Source of the DNA: Madurella fahalii
Lineage: Eukaryota; Ascomycota; Sordariomycetes; Sordariales
Direction: 5' to 3'
DNA: 64,000 nucleotides
Assembly (NCBI GenBank): GCA_029876055.1
Contig: CM056875.1
Coordinates: 7,713,001-7,777,000, forward strand
In this document: one piece after another, positions 32,701-45,182 of the stretch
Layout of the letters: each line of letters opens with the position of its first letter
How positions within the stretch are numbered: position 1 is the first letter of the stretch
Made by a program: the position numbers and the translations under genes
The notes under the pieces: model-generated
What the model was told of the DNA's origin: nothing
Seen by the model: only the letters and a program-made list of their open reading frames with translations
The model's database searches: none

Positions 32701-35700
32701 TCTGAGCAGTACGGCAGTTCCGGCAGATGCCATCACCAGTCAACCATCGTCTCTAGGATCGGCTTGAGACCCAGCGGGGCGGCGGCACAGTGTCTCTGAT
32801 AGACACGTCAATGCAAACCGACGCAGATTTTCCGGCAGGGCTCGCCCACTCCGGACCACGAGGCCAAGGGCGGTGAGCGCATTTTCCAACACTCGTCAGC
32901 AGGGCCCTGCACTCGTCTCCTTGCCGTGTCTACACAACATGTCGAGACGGTGAGAGGGGAAAGAGAGACGACGTTTGTGGAAAGTTCCCAGCATGTGGGG
33001 CGGTTCTCCTCGATCGCCAGGCGTGCACTCGATGGATGATGCCAAAACAAGACTAGGCGTGGCTGAGCAGGCAGCTGAGTGGCTTCTTTACGGACAAGCG
33101 GGGCACTACTGTTCCCTAAGTCTCCACATGGCCTGGTCCAATGGGTGGAGAGGAAAGAAAGTTAAAATCCAAAAAAAGAATAAGACAGCCTCGGGGTAGG
33201 GGGCGGTGCAACCTTGGTTCTGGAACTGCGACTCGCTGCACAGGCTGGGCTACGGCACGTCACGGTTGCATGTCTAGCCGGCCCTGGGTACTATGTTCGG
33301 GATACCTTCACATCCCCGAGGGACTGGTGACAGAAAGACCATCCCGCCCCCCCTGTTATCGCGAGCTTGTCGGGGTCAACTGAGCAGGTCCGCGCGAGAT
33401 CATGTTGTCATAGCGCCAAGAACTCATCTCCGTCCGCGCCTGTCTTGTGCGTGCTACAATCTCTCCAGAATTCCGAACCGCGCTCACCGACGCGGGGACA
33501 GCGGCCATTCAGACATCCACAAAGAACTGTGAAAGCATGCAACCGTCCATCTCCTATATAGTAGTCGCCGATATGTGCTATGGTAGGATCCCTGAGGTGC
33601 CGGGAACCGATGTAGCGTGCGATTGCTGGGTTGCAAATCATTGGGCCAGAGAACGACCTCAAAGGTAGGCACCGCGTTATGTGGGTAATCCGACCAACAG
33701 CACGACCCGACAGCACCGGTATCCATGGCTCCGTCCAGGGCTTGTCTCCCTCAACCCCACAGCCAGTGGACTCATGCTTGTAGCCCCGTCGTGCGTGCAG
33801 CCGCAAACAACAGACGCTTAAATCCGAGTATTGCACTTCAGAACGCAAACTTGCACCCGAGATCGGTAGTCTTCGCCCTTCTCCTGGGACCATCCCAATG
33901 CCAAGCACTGGCGCCCCTCGCCTAGTCAGCCACCGCCGTTTCCCGGTCAAAAGGTTCCGTGCCGGGCTGCATCAGCATCCGCTTGGTCGCGGAGGTGGTC
34001 AGCATTATGCTTGATGGCGTTCCGCCTAGCCAATTAGGAATACTGGATCCGGGGGAGATCATAGGCTTTGGGCTTACTGTGACGCTTTGCATCAACGTTA
34101 TAACCTATAATGTACGTCGAAGCTTGGCTGCGAGAATGAAAGTGGGCATTGCACGAGAGGTGTGCTCAGCCCTATGACGACGCCAGGGCGCGCATGATCT
34201 GCCCCGGTCTGCTCACTACACTAACTTGACAGTTGGATCCGGCTCTTGCGCGAGACTCCGCCACCCCCGCCGGCAGTGGTTCTTGCTTTGGGTTAAAGTC
34301 TCAAAAACGGTTCTCGTGGCGCACTTACGACTACCGGGTTGGTGGGCTAGGTGTCGTGGCGCCATCAGACGCTGCCTTCGAATACTTCCATGATCAGGTT
34401 TACAATATGAGCCCAAACCAGAGATACCATAGTCTGTACATCTGAAGCGCCACCACCAGAGCTGCGTGCTTCTGTTCTGAGTGCCTCGTTTCCCTGATGG
34501 TTGCGAGAAGAATGGTACCAGCGGTCAGGGTCGTCCCGCCCCAAACATTCATGCTCTCGAGCCTTTGCATCATGATTGGCTACAACTGCTTTCTTTGATA
34601 TGTGAGGAAAAGGGGAGTTGCTTTTCGTCTGCAGCCGGGGCGCCGGACCCTAGATGCTTGACGCGGGCCCAAAAGGGCGGTCGACCGGCAGATGGATATC
34701 GATTCACGCAGGGGCAGGCCACGCAAAGCACGGCTGGAAGAAATGGGACGATCAGAGACCGCACCACCTTGATGCGGGACAGAGCAGCCATCAGCTCGAT
34801 GCAAAGATTCCATGGAAATTCCCCGACCGGGATCATATCCTCGTGTTTCAGTCCAGACACGTGTGAAATTAAGGCGGGTTGGAGGCGGGCGAACTTGGCC
34901 AGATGTGTCGCTCTGGCACAGCAGCCTGTACCTTACCCAAGAGAGTAAGATCGGATGAACTCACCTGTTCATCGGTTCAACAGGTGATTGTCGAGGTTTG
35001 CTGTCCGGAAGAAGAGGGCTTCCAAGTAGCGGTGATCCTGGGAGGAAATTTTCGATCCCTACACAAGCTTCAATGCGGAGCAGTTTTGCGCTTAAATCGT
35101 GCACTAATCTGTGGCGAACTCCTTCAGTCCCATGCATCCACCCGACGAGGTTAAGTTGTTTATGAGAGTAGGGCTGGGCACTGCTGCAACGCATCCCAGA
35201 GTTTCCGCTGGGGTGTTTGTGCCACAACCTCGCAGATATTTTCAAGATGACTGTCAGTTATCCTGTCGGGGAGCCAGTAGTTGAGAATTCCCCACTTTTG
35301 ATTTTCCACGAGGATCGCATCATGGCAGCTCTCCCTTGTCGTTTTGCGACTCTGGCTCGGTCAGGGGAAAGGCTCCGCGGCTTGACAGCTGGCAATCAAG
35401 CCACCCCGGCTGTGAAATTGCTGGGTGGTCCATTTTAGGCAACGACTGCGACAGGCCAGAAAGAGAACCTGGTCGGATAGTTTCATTCTCCGGTATCCCC
35501 TTTTCCCTGCGTTGCTGCCCTTTGAGGTCTCCATCCTCCCCCAAACGCGCGCAATTTCAACACAAGGGAGTTACCGTTGACAAGGCTCCCTCGACGCCGT
35601 CATCAAGCCCAAGGCAGATTCTGGCGTCTGCTTGCGGAGTCACCAAGGTGCTCAGCGAATCGCGATGCGACGGAATACACTGCCGATGGGAGCTCCCCGG

Positions 35701-38500
35701 CAGGTACCCCCAGATGGTTTGTGCACGCTGTTTCGTTGAGTTGAGGTCGCCAAGGCGGCCTCCCCGAATTCAAAGCCCGGTGGTGGTGTGGTCATGTCGA
35801 TCCCTTGGCGAAGATCTTTTCCAGCGCATTGGATGCGCTAGTGTGCACCCTCATCCGTCCGCACCAACTACACAGTCGTTCCTGACCGGCCCCCAAATGC
35901 CTCCTTTAACGGACTAGGGATCGGAGGCGCAACTCCACATTCGAGAGTAATTCCAGTTGCGGAACGACGGGGAAATGCGGCGTTGAAGAAAGCAGGAGCT
36001 TCCGGTTCTCGGGTTGCCGAAGGAACCCCCCGCCTCCGAACCCCACCGCCGAGCTCCGTGGAAAGAGGGCACTCCTGTTGTCTGCCCACTCAAAGTACCG
36101 CCCGCGTCGGGTTGCATCGAAGCGAACATGGCTCGTGCCGACAAGGCTCCTCGTTGGCCCCAGAGACGGAGTTACGCGAGCGCCTTAAAGATTGGCGATG
36201 ATTCAACAACTCACGGCCCCACCGATTTTGACGTGGGAGAGTAGAGACCAATACCTGCAGCGCTCTCGTATTCAAAGCCCACTTGACCACCGACGGGAGC
36301 GTTCCTCCATGAACCGGGGTAAGCGCCCGAATCCAGTCGGAATTTTCATCTCAAGCAAGCGTATGGTTGCTGTCCCTGGCCTGCGCCGCAGAACCCCAAA
36401 CTGACGCTGGGGAATCAACTTGGTCCAAAAAAGGAAAAAGTAAACGAGCAAGGACTTTGGGTCCCGCATCCGCCTAGCCTGGTATGGAATAGTGGGGCCT
36501 CTCGGGCCCGAAGTGCGAGCCCAGCGGCGGACAAGTCAATTGTGAGAAAAGAACTCGAACCAAGGAACCTCCCTCATAAGATTATGCCAAGACGGTAACT
36601 CCCAAAAGTGTAATAACCTTAACATCCGACTCAATGGCACCAACACTCCTGCACTCTCGAAATTCAAGATAATATTCCCAATGACCGATGTCATATCGAG
36701 GCTTACACGTTTTTGCATCTACTCAGAAACTTCGTCTTCACAGCTACACCTCTTCCAAGAACATTAAAAGTTGGTGCCGCAAAGATCCACTGTTAGTGTT
36801 TGCGTAAAACAGCATTTTACCGTCGACCGGTGGGCCTTCACGCTAACCTTAGATACGTTGGAAGAGGCGTAATCATTGTACGCAAAATCTGATACATTCC
36901 GGGGCTGAAGTACTTTCGCTACCTACGTACTTGAGGTAGTAAATACGTAGATGATAAGCTAGACCCGGCTCATGAGTTTAGAAGAGAACGAGTCGCATCT
37001 ATATCTAGCACGTCATGCTGGTTGAAGTCTAGTTGATAGATCATTTGGCTGTTAATGGATGTCGCAGCCTCGCCGTCAAGCCAGCTGGTCGTTGATATTA
37101 ACTGAAGTGCCTGGACTCTTATACAGTACATTCCGCAAATAAGAGAATTCAGAAGGTATACCTCACTTGAAGCTGTTGCCAATGAACTAGGCCCACCACC
37201 CTAATGTCGTCGATGAGTGCAGGACCTTTGTGACGAGGGCCTGACCCCGGAAAGTGCAGCCCTTCGGTCCTTGGAAAACGTGTTCGTCCCGATGGCGCAA
37301 TGCCCAAAGGTCTCATGCGGCTAGTCGTGGCGTATTAAAGCATGTGCTAGGCGGCGCAGGCTGCAGGTGTGGCAGTAGGTTTGGTGTTCTGCTCCCGTTC
37401 CCCCCAAGTGCTGCTCTTATCGATGCGGGTCGAACCACCAAAGCTGTCGCCGGATGCGCAATGGAAAAGCATGCTGGCGGCGTCGTTGGGGCTCCCCCGT
37501 CAGTGATTAATTACCGCACATTTCCTTGATGTCTCGCGGCCCCCCTCTGCCAGCTGCTTTCCCTCATTTTCGCATGGCCGGAATGATGCGACGTCGCACT
37601 GAACCGGAATACCAAGAAAGAGGTGACACATGACTTTCCCGGTCATTTGAGGAGTATCCGGCCCCCGCATCATTATTCGAGCTTCGCCCCGGAGTTTAAT
37701 CCGCGGGCCGCACGAGGTAGAGGCTGTGGGCGCATGCTATCCGATGTAACTTTGCCCTAAATTTGGTGACAGAATGCAAGGACCCAAGGACATCCGGAGG
37801 GGTTGCACGCGAACGACATCCACTACAGTGGAGGTTGTCCTTTTGACAGTACAATACAATCAATGCCTCCCTGTCCAGAACTCCCCGAACAGAATCTAAT
37901 TATGCCCAGCAGGGAAATTATAAGCATCGGAAAACGGAAATGCCTTGCCGCATCACCCAGCAACTCGTCCTCAGTCCCAGTACAGGAATGGGGTGAGTAA
38001 GTTGTAGCTAAACTGAGTAACTGGGTTTGTCCCGGAACGCCATCTTTCCGACATGCTTCTGAGGCAACATCATATCGGCTCGCAGAGCGTCAAATTACAC
38101 TGCAACGGGGAACAACCGGTTAAGGCTCGGACCTAGCGTGGCCCGCCACCCGCCACCCTCTCGACCAAGACACAAAACCCCGTTCGGACTGGGACGCGCA
38201 TAAGATATGCTGCAGCGCGCATGGAGCGCGACACATAACCCTGTCATACGATATTGGATATGCACTGGTCCCACAGATTAAGCTCATAATACATTCACGG
38301 TACGCAGCGTCTGCTACACAGCAACAAGCGGTCCAGGCACCTGAGCGCCTCCAAGATTGTCGATGGCAAGCGAGGCTCCCGTCCGCGTTCTAGACCATGC
38401 TCATCCCTCACAGCCTCGAAAACACTTTGCCCATTCGTTGAAACCTACGACCATCTCACCGCCATGTACCAATGTCTTGAACATAATTAGCCTTCTTTAT
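29718..38500. other. About 8.8 kb without a recognisable gene
   Basis: The first ~600 bases hold the leader and promoter of the zinc-finger gene, including a GT-rich run at 29731-29772. The rest has only short overlapping frames with no domains, no codon bias and many stops. A perfect 9-bp inverted repeat with a 9-nt loop lies at 34971-34997. The DNA around 36.5-37.2 kb looks more A/T-rich than average. I found no tRNA, rRNA or intact transposase/reverse transcriptase. Confidence 0.45.
34971..34997. repeat. Inverted repeat, 9-bp perfect stem
   Basis: TCACCTGTT is followed after nine bases by its exact complement AACAGGTGA. Confidence 0.7.
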
Positions 38501-38526
38501 CTTAGCCTGTACACACCCTAATTGCA

Positions 38527-38802
38527 ATGAAATCTGGGGTTGACCTCGCATCGAAACCATTCACGTGGTTTTGCTCTCTCTTCCCCCACCCCATCACCCC
38601 CTCAACGTATAGAGTACACAGAGTTGCAACAGATCTATCTCTCGAAACCGGTAGGGCGACGGGGTGGAGAAAGTTCTTTGCATCACTAGTGTGCCTCCCT
38701 TTTTTTTTTTTTTACTCAGAACCACACAATCAACAGGCTAACAAACGTAGGACAACCTACACCTACCTACTAAACTTGATCAACCAAGGCAAGAAATGAA
38801 CG
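38527..38802 (+). other. Gene-start-like leader with four-codon first exon and GTGAGT
   Basis: A CT-rich tract (about 38570-38605), then a T14 run (38700-38713), then an A-rich segment leads to an ATG near 38796 in good context (AAGAAATG). After only eleven coding bases (ATG AAC GAA AG) comes a perfect GTGAGT donor. This is the layout of an expressed fungal gene start. I could not find a downstream exon with coding character; the best acceptor near 38888 gives only a short peptide. It may be a non-coding transcript or a gene whose later exons I missed. Confidence 0.25.
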
Positions 38803-41800
38803 AAAGGTGAGTACAACAGTTTTTCGTTATCGACAAGGCTCTACGATTACAACTGTGATATTGTCTTTGGTTTGGAACCAAAGGGCAGGAGAGTCGCCAG
38901 AATAAACCGTGGTTGGCTGGGCAATCACTCAATCCCTTGGGCCTAAACCTCCAAGTTCCCAGCATTAATTCAAGCCCAACAAAACTTCAGTCCTGGACAA
39001 CCTTACCCCTGCCGTGGATCACCGTAATAATATCGCAAAACTGCAACTAATTAATTACCGCGCAGTCCAACCAGGTAAAATTGTGGAACTTCCCGTGGGT
39101 GTGACCTCGCCTCAAAGAACCACTGGCCTTGATCACCATATCACCAAATATTCGGTTTGTTCGCATTGCTTATTATTGCTGTGACGGAGTCGCATCCACT
39201 CACCTGGTTTGCTCGTAGGATCGGTACCAGATCGCCCAGGCACACCCTTGGACGCCCAATCGACAAGTTCCGGGGTGCTGAGCTGTCCAGAAGAGGCAGG
39301 TCGCAAATGATGGGCGGGTTTTGCAGGCCCGGGTCGTCTGGGCTGGTTCCCAGTAGAATGGTTCGGGATCGCCCCAAGTGCCGCGGCGCACACACTGATG
39401 GCACAGCGCGCAAGGGTCCCCGAGCTCCCGTCCATCCCGCCAAAAAACCCTCGTCATCCGTTGACGGGGAGCGCCGCCACCTTTCGCTAACCAAGTTCTG
39501 AATCAGAACTTTGTGTTTTTATTGCCGTCTAGTCTTCATCCTTGACGTGGGTGCCATCCTGCGAGAGATGCCTTCCGAGACCGGTCCCGGCCGCTGCCAA
39601 AATGCGTCGACTTGCATGGCGTCGGAGGGAAGGGGAAATTGGCTGCCTCCGAGACGAGCACTCTCCAGGTCTAGGCGCTTAGGAGGAGAGTAGAGGCGTT
39701 GCAGGATCGAGCCATCTCCAATGCCCACCGCGCGCCTGGAAATTCGCAGCGGCCGCCCACCTAGCACAATCTAGCATCTGCCTGTCAACACTAGAGGCGT
39801 GACGATCCTCGAGCGGTAGGGCGTTTCCGAGGATCTGGGCACCTGGCCCCTCTAAGACCCAGCCACACAACTTTGGCTTACCGTTGAGTCTCCGTCTTTC
39901 CCGGCGCGCTGGGATGGGATGGTTCGTTCGTTCACGCCTTCTCCGGGCAGTGGACCAACTGCAGCTCACGGAATTCGTTCCCACACCCTTCATTGTGGCT
40001 GGCTGTCTGACTGCTGAGACCTTATTTCTTACCAGCATGGTTTCGACCAGGGTCCGTGCCTAACAGCGATACCGACTCCACCAGTCTCCGCTGTTCCACC
40101 CCCTTCACAACAGAGAAAAAGAGACAGGGACCGAAAGCAGTTGGCGTGATCTGGGGAGGCTGCACTCTCTCTCGTTTCCCACCCCGCTGGCACGACATCT
40201 AGCCTGGCGGCGCCTCCGGCAAACCAACCTACCCGAGCTTGTGGCTTGACGGTAAACCCACACAGCACTGCTCTCCCAACCGCCCTCAGACGTACTGGAC
40301 GGTCTAGAACCTTTTTCTCCACGCCATTCTCGCAAGGGAGTCCGACTAACCCGTGACAGCCTGCGCATCCGATGGCCGCGGGGAGGGTCTTATCTGACCG
40401 ACAGCGGAATAGGTCAATTTCAAAATCTCCACGGGACGTAGAAGTAGAATACTTTGAGGTACTTTCCCACTTCCCTGCGGCCTTCGGACGCGCTCACACT
40501 CACATGCATGCATCTCATGTTCCTCGCTCGAATAAGCAGTAGCGGAGAGAGGCGCCCGGCAAGTCCCGTCACTAATCATCCCTGAGACCAGGCCGGGTTC
40601 AGCTCGCTGTTGTGAGGGATAAGGACGGATGTGGAAAGAAAAACAAAAACAAGAAAGCCGATGAGCGAGAACTGGCCAGTCAGTGCTCGTGCCGCGCCGG
40701 GGAGTTCGGCATCCAAGATGAATTTGCTGCGGGGTGGTCGGCGACCACTTTCCCATTTTTTTTTATTTTTATTTTTTTTTCTCCCGATGTACCGTGCCTT
40801 CCTCCGCATCTTGCCTGATGGACACACTACTCGCCTTGGATTCGAGGAAAAAGGGGGGCAGAAACATGTCGGTCGCTTCCGACCAACTTTTTGTCAATGT
40901 GTCGATACGTAACGCATTCCGACACGGATGGTACCTAGGGCAAATTCCACCATAGGGCCGCGCGGGTATGTGACAAGGCTAGGTCAGTTACAAATACATA
41001 TGTACAGTACAAACCCGATGCCCGTTTCTAGCCGCTCCTCCTCCACAAGGTCCACCGCCCTTCGTGTATCGACACATGGGCAAAATGGAAACCCAAAGGG
41101 AGGCGGGCGTTACCCATATCACAGGATGCCTCGTGGGCGTTGTTTTGTGTATCCTTGAACTCGCATAAACGCTGAACGGCCCCTAATAATAGCCTGTTCC
41201 ACAATGTCTCAACTAAGACAACATCCACCGTGATACGCGCCGAGGGCGGGCCAAGCGCTTGAATCTCGGGAGTGCAGGCGGATAGGCAGGTTGCTTGTTT
41301 CTTCCCCGGGGATTCACAGAAACGACTGCCGCATCTCAGCCTTCTGTATTCAATAGTCAATTGGTTCCATCCTGTTTCAACGAGTCAGTTATTCTTTGAC
41401 CGGCGGCGGGAACTTGGATGATTCAAACGACGGCTGTTTGGGGTTGCCATCTTGCTGTACGAGGCTGTGTGCCGATTTGAGCCCCTGAGCCCCTGAGTTC
41501 GAGCCCCTGAGTTCTGCAGAAGTTATCAGCTTTCTCTCATCGAAAGCTGACAACTCAACTCCTGATACGGCGGCTATCGCAAGCCAGCCATGCCAACGCA
41601 TCAGACTACGCGCAGTCTAGTCCTAGCGCCTAGGCGCAAGCGTGAGAACCAACCCATTGAGTCTTAAAACGACATTAGCTGTCTACCTAGTCACTACCTC
41701 ATAGCCTCGGTAAACCACCAGGACGATTCTTGTACCCCCATTTTGCCATCCATCCCCGCGACATCAATGCGCATTCGCGGGTTGCCTTTTCGGCGTCCAA

Positions 41801-42059
41801 TCCACATCGCCCGTCACAAACGCTGAGGAGCCTGACAATGTCGAGACCTGAGCGGTTGGATGGTATCAGTGGCTGACTGATTTCGCTGTAGAGGTCAATT
41901 GATACACCCTGTTGCTCTAGTCACACATGCTGAGTGAACCCAGTCCCCGAACGCCATTCGCCACCCAGACTTAAAGAAGCCAACCGTCCTGTTGAACACC
42001 AAGCAATGTGAGAACGCCCTGAAGAGAGCCAAGAACGATACTAAGATCTGAACTCGCAC
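38803..42059. other. 3.3 kb without a recognisable gene
   Basis: Short frames on both strands at 39.1-39.5 and 40.3-40.8 kb have no domain. A short tandem repeat (GAGCCCCT units) lies at 41479-41513. A GTACAGTAC core is found near 41003. The last few hundred bases are 3' flank of fibrillarin. Confidence 0.45.
41479..41513. repeat. Short tandem repeat GAGCCCCT
   Basis: Three copies of GAGCCCCTGAG-like sequence, two separated by GTTC. Confidence 0.75.
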
Positions 42060-43691
42060 TCAACCCTCGAACTCCTTTTGCAGGTAGACGCAAGACACCA
42101 TGGCATGATCACGTTCATAGGGTTCTTCAGCAACCGTCAGTATACAGGCTCTCAGGATCAAATACCCTGACATTCAACTCACCCAGAGTAAGCTGCTCCT
42201 TTGGGAAGAACTTGTCCTCCCTGAGTTTCTGAACTTCGCTGGCAAAGACTTGCTCGGGAGGGGCTGATACAGTGTAAGTCATTGTCCGAGAGACACACAC
42301 CTAGGAGGACTTACCGGTGCTGTCAATGCAGCTTGCCTTGATGGAGATCAGTAGACCACCACCCTGTTTCAGGAAGAGCTTCGCGTTGATGCCGACAATT
42401 CTTGCCTGGTCGGGTTGAGCAACATCGGCAAAGATGACATCAACCATTGGCAGAAGCATCCGGTACGCCATCGGCTTGCGAGCGTCCTCAACGATCCTAT
42501 CCAAATGTGAGCCCAACATGCTCTCCCAATGTTCATTCCAATACACTGCTTACGGGATAACATTGGTCCGGCGGGTCTGTAAATAAGTTAGTTTTCTGTC
42601 AAACCGCGCTTTTGCAGTTAGTGGTATCAAGATCTGAGACGGGACTTACAGCCATGTTGATCAGATCTCTGCCGGAACGATGGGAAAACTCAACGGCCTG
42701 CATGCAGCCTGGTTAGACTTCTGAACTCCAACTGCGCGTTGAATCGGCATACGTAGACAGAACCAGTTGGCCCGACGATATCGGCCACGTGGGACACCGA
42801 GGTACCCGAGGCGGCACCCAGGTAAAGCACCTTAGAACCGGGCTTCATGTAAATCGTTTCCAAACCACCGAGGATACCGGCAGCAAGCTTGCTTCGGCTG
42901 CTTCGTGTTAGCATGGGAGAGTACCAGATTGAGCCACGGATCGACTGACAAAGGATTCCAAATCTGTAAGACATCTCGAGATTAGCCAGTGCTCAAGGAC
43001 GTCAAGTCATTTCTAGATCACATATTCCGAAAGAGACCACCATAGGCTTGAGTGAACTTACGCGGTACTCGGTCTTGGTAGCAACGGCATCATCACCTTT
43101 GCCAGTATTCTCAACGGAGATCCTCTTCTCTCCGTAGACGGACTCGCCCGGAACCAGATTAGCGGTGGCTAGGAGATCTTCTTTTCCACCACGAGCGACA
43201 AAGACGCCCTTATGACGATGAGGCTCAACGATGACCTTCTTGCCGCCCTTCGCGCCAGCCTTTGCACCACCACGTCCACCTCCGCGACCACTACATTCCC
43301 GTATTAGCACTAGTCACAGTCAACAGGGGGCATGGGAGACGTACCCTCCTCGGCCACGGCCGGGAGGTCCTCCACGACCGCGACCAGCAGGCCCGCCACG
43401 GCCACCGAAGCCTAAGACCCAGTTAGCGGGACAACTCATATTGGTGGAACGGTTGGGATGGGTTGAGACGGGGCCTCGCTGAAGTCAAAAAGAGAGAGAC
43501 GCCTCCCACATTGCGAACAGAACACGCGAAGGCAAGCTAATCTGCCACTGAAGACAAAATCGTTATACGAGCAAAAAATATCACGACTTACCGCCACGGC
43601 CGCCCCGCGCTCCGCCGCGCCCGCCGCGATCACCACCACCTCGGAAGTTGCCTCCTCTGCCGCTGCCTCTTCCACCGCGTTCAAAGCCCAT
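42060..43691 (-). CDS. NOP1: Fibrillarin, rRNA 2'-O-methyltransferase (Nop1)
   Basis: Catalytic subunit of box C/D snoRNPs in the nucleolus; it methylates rRNA ribose 2'-OH (and a histone Gln in some eukaryotes). Ten exons: 43592-43691, 43345-43411, 43062-43290, 42950-42963, 42753-42897, 42650-42697, 42554-42576, 42315-42496, 42183-42263, 42060-42124. All phases close, giving 317 aa. Residues 1 to about 65 form the Gly/Arg-rich domain. Then VIVEPHRHKGVFVARGGKED, the start of the methyltransferase domain at IWNPFRSKLAAGIL, the SAM loop VLYLGAASGTSVSHVADIVG (160-179), VYAVEFSHRSGRDL, NVIPIVEDARKP, DVIFADVAQPDQ and LTLEPYERDHAMVSCVY at the C-terminus. Exons 4 (14 nt) and 7 (23 nt) are micro-exons. 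It is divergent from RPL17, 537 bp away. Confidence 0.97.
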
Positions 43692-44228
43692 TATGACTGA
43701 TTTTACGTTCGTAAAAGGGGTATCCGTTTGGTCGCAGTTATATTCGGTAACACCGGATGTAACGTTTTGTGCAAACTCCCGTTCGAGACACAATCGGTGC
43801 AGAGTGCGCGGCCTTGTCGAGACCTTCGACAAGCTTGATGGAGCTGGATGCAAAATTTCCTAGACGCTCAGAAAAAAAAGCGGGGCCCTTTTTTTTTTGG
43901 CTTTGGGGTCAAGTCGGCTGGGGATTTGTCCGATGCTCTGAGTGGCCAGTTCCTAGATAGCCTGATGCTTTGTTGCAATACTTATCGGCGTGTGACGGAA
44001 TTTCAGTGCTAAATCGTTACTGGTCCTAGCAGCTAAGCCCATCGCCGAGACGCAGGTGGCCGGCGCTTGTTTCTGCCTGAGGCCGAAATATCACCCGCAC
44101 AAGCCAATCAACCAATGCCCACCGAACCCTAATCGCGAAAATCGGATTTGGCGCCAAAATTTGGAACCATCATCATTCCTGAACTCCAAACTCAGTCGAT
44201 TCCGTCCTTGCATCGACAAGCCGTCAAG
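43692..44228. promoter_or_regulatory. Shared divergent promoter of NOP1 and RPL17
   Basis: The 537-bp region between the two start codons contains AACCCTAA at 44125-44132, the telomere-repeat-like box bound by Tbf1 in ribosomal-protein promoters of several ascomycetes, and two CCAAT boxes at 44104-44108 and 44112-44116 about 110 bp upstream of the RPL17 ATG. The motif match is seen in the sequence; binding is inferred. Confidence 0.55.
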
Positions 44229-45182
44229 ATGGTCAGTAGCCCCTGCGAAACCGTGCCATTCCCTGTTGCTCCGCAATTCAATGTTTGAAAATGTTTCTGT
44301 CGCTCGACCTGCGAAAACCGGATGGGGAAATGCTAGACCGACTACAGAGAGTGCTAAGAGTTATCCCGGGACCATGCTGACCAAAGTTCTCGCCGTCTTT
44401 AGGTTCGGTACTCAGCGACTGAGATTGCGCCCGCGAAGTCGGCTCGCTCCCGCGGGTCGTACCTCCGGGTTTCCTTCAAGAACACCCGTGAGACCGCCCA
44501 GGCGATCAACGGCTGGAAGCTCCAGCGCGCCCAGACGTTCCTTCAGAACGTCATCGACAAGAAGGAGGCCGTTCCCATGAGACGCTATGCTGGTTCCATC
44601 GGCCGGACCGCCCAAGGTACGATTCGCAAACGACGAGCACACCTAATCCTTGGGCATTGGGAGATGAGAGTGGGGGGGGCGACGGGCTTGGCCGAGCAGT
44701 CGTTCAAGTCAACCAGGCCGGGAGAGGATTGATGTGTCACTGAGGACGGTGCTGATTGTTGTGGAAAATAGGCAAGCAGTGGGGTGTCTCTCGCGCGCGC
44801 TGGCCCGTCAAGTCCGCCGAGTTCCTGCTCGGTCTCCTCAAGAATGCTGAGTCGAACGCCGATGCCAAGGGCCTCGACACCGGCAACCTCGTCGTCAAGC
44901 ACATCCAAGTTAACCAGGCCCCCAAGCAGCGCCGCCGGACATACCGTGCCCACGGCCGCGTACGTTTTCCGGATACCCAGCAGACCTAGCCGTGGGCAGA
45001 TCAACTAGGTGCTAACACTTTGGCAGATCAACCCCTACATGTCCAACCCTTGCCACATCGAACTGATCCTGACTGAGGCTGAGGAGGCTGTTCAGAAGTC
45101 GGAGGCGGTCGTTCGCGATGAGGCCCACCTTAGCTCGAGGCAGCGTGGTGCCCGCGTCCGCCGGGCCATCTCCGCGGCTTAA
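44229..45182 (+). CDS. RPL17: 60S ribosomal protein L17 (uL22)
   Basis: Component of the large ribosomal subunit that lines the peptide exit tunnel. Exons 44229-44231 (only the ATG), 44403-44616, 44772-44959 and 45027-45182 give 186 aa. The first intron (44232-44402) directly follows the start codon, a layout common in fungal ribosomal-protein genes. Conserved stretches are VRYSATEIAPAKSARSRGSY, FKNTRETAQAINGWKLQRAQ, VPMRRYAGSIGRTAQGKQWG, RWPVKSAEFLLGLLKNAESN, HIQVNQAPKQRRRTYRAHGR and INPYMSNPCHIELILTE. The length matches the eukaryotic family (about 184 aa). I looked for box C/D snoRNA motifs in the three introns and saw none. Expression is probably co-ordinated with the divergent NOP1. Confidence 0.97.

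Noticed and set aside
35336..35917. Plus-strand open frame of 193 codons in the 12-kb gap
   Set aside because: Composition is that of random GC-rich DNA; no motif or conserved pattern is visible.
44232..45026. Intron-encoded box C/D snoRNA in the RPL17 introns
   Set aside because: No RUGAUGA/CUGA pair with terminal stem was seen.
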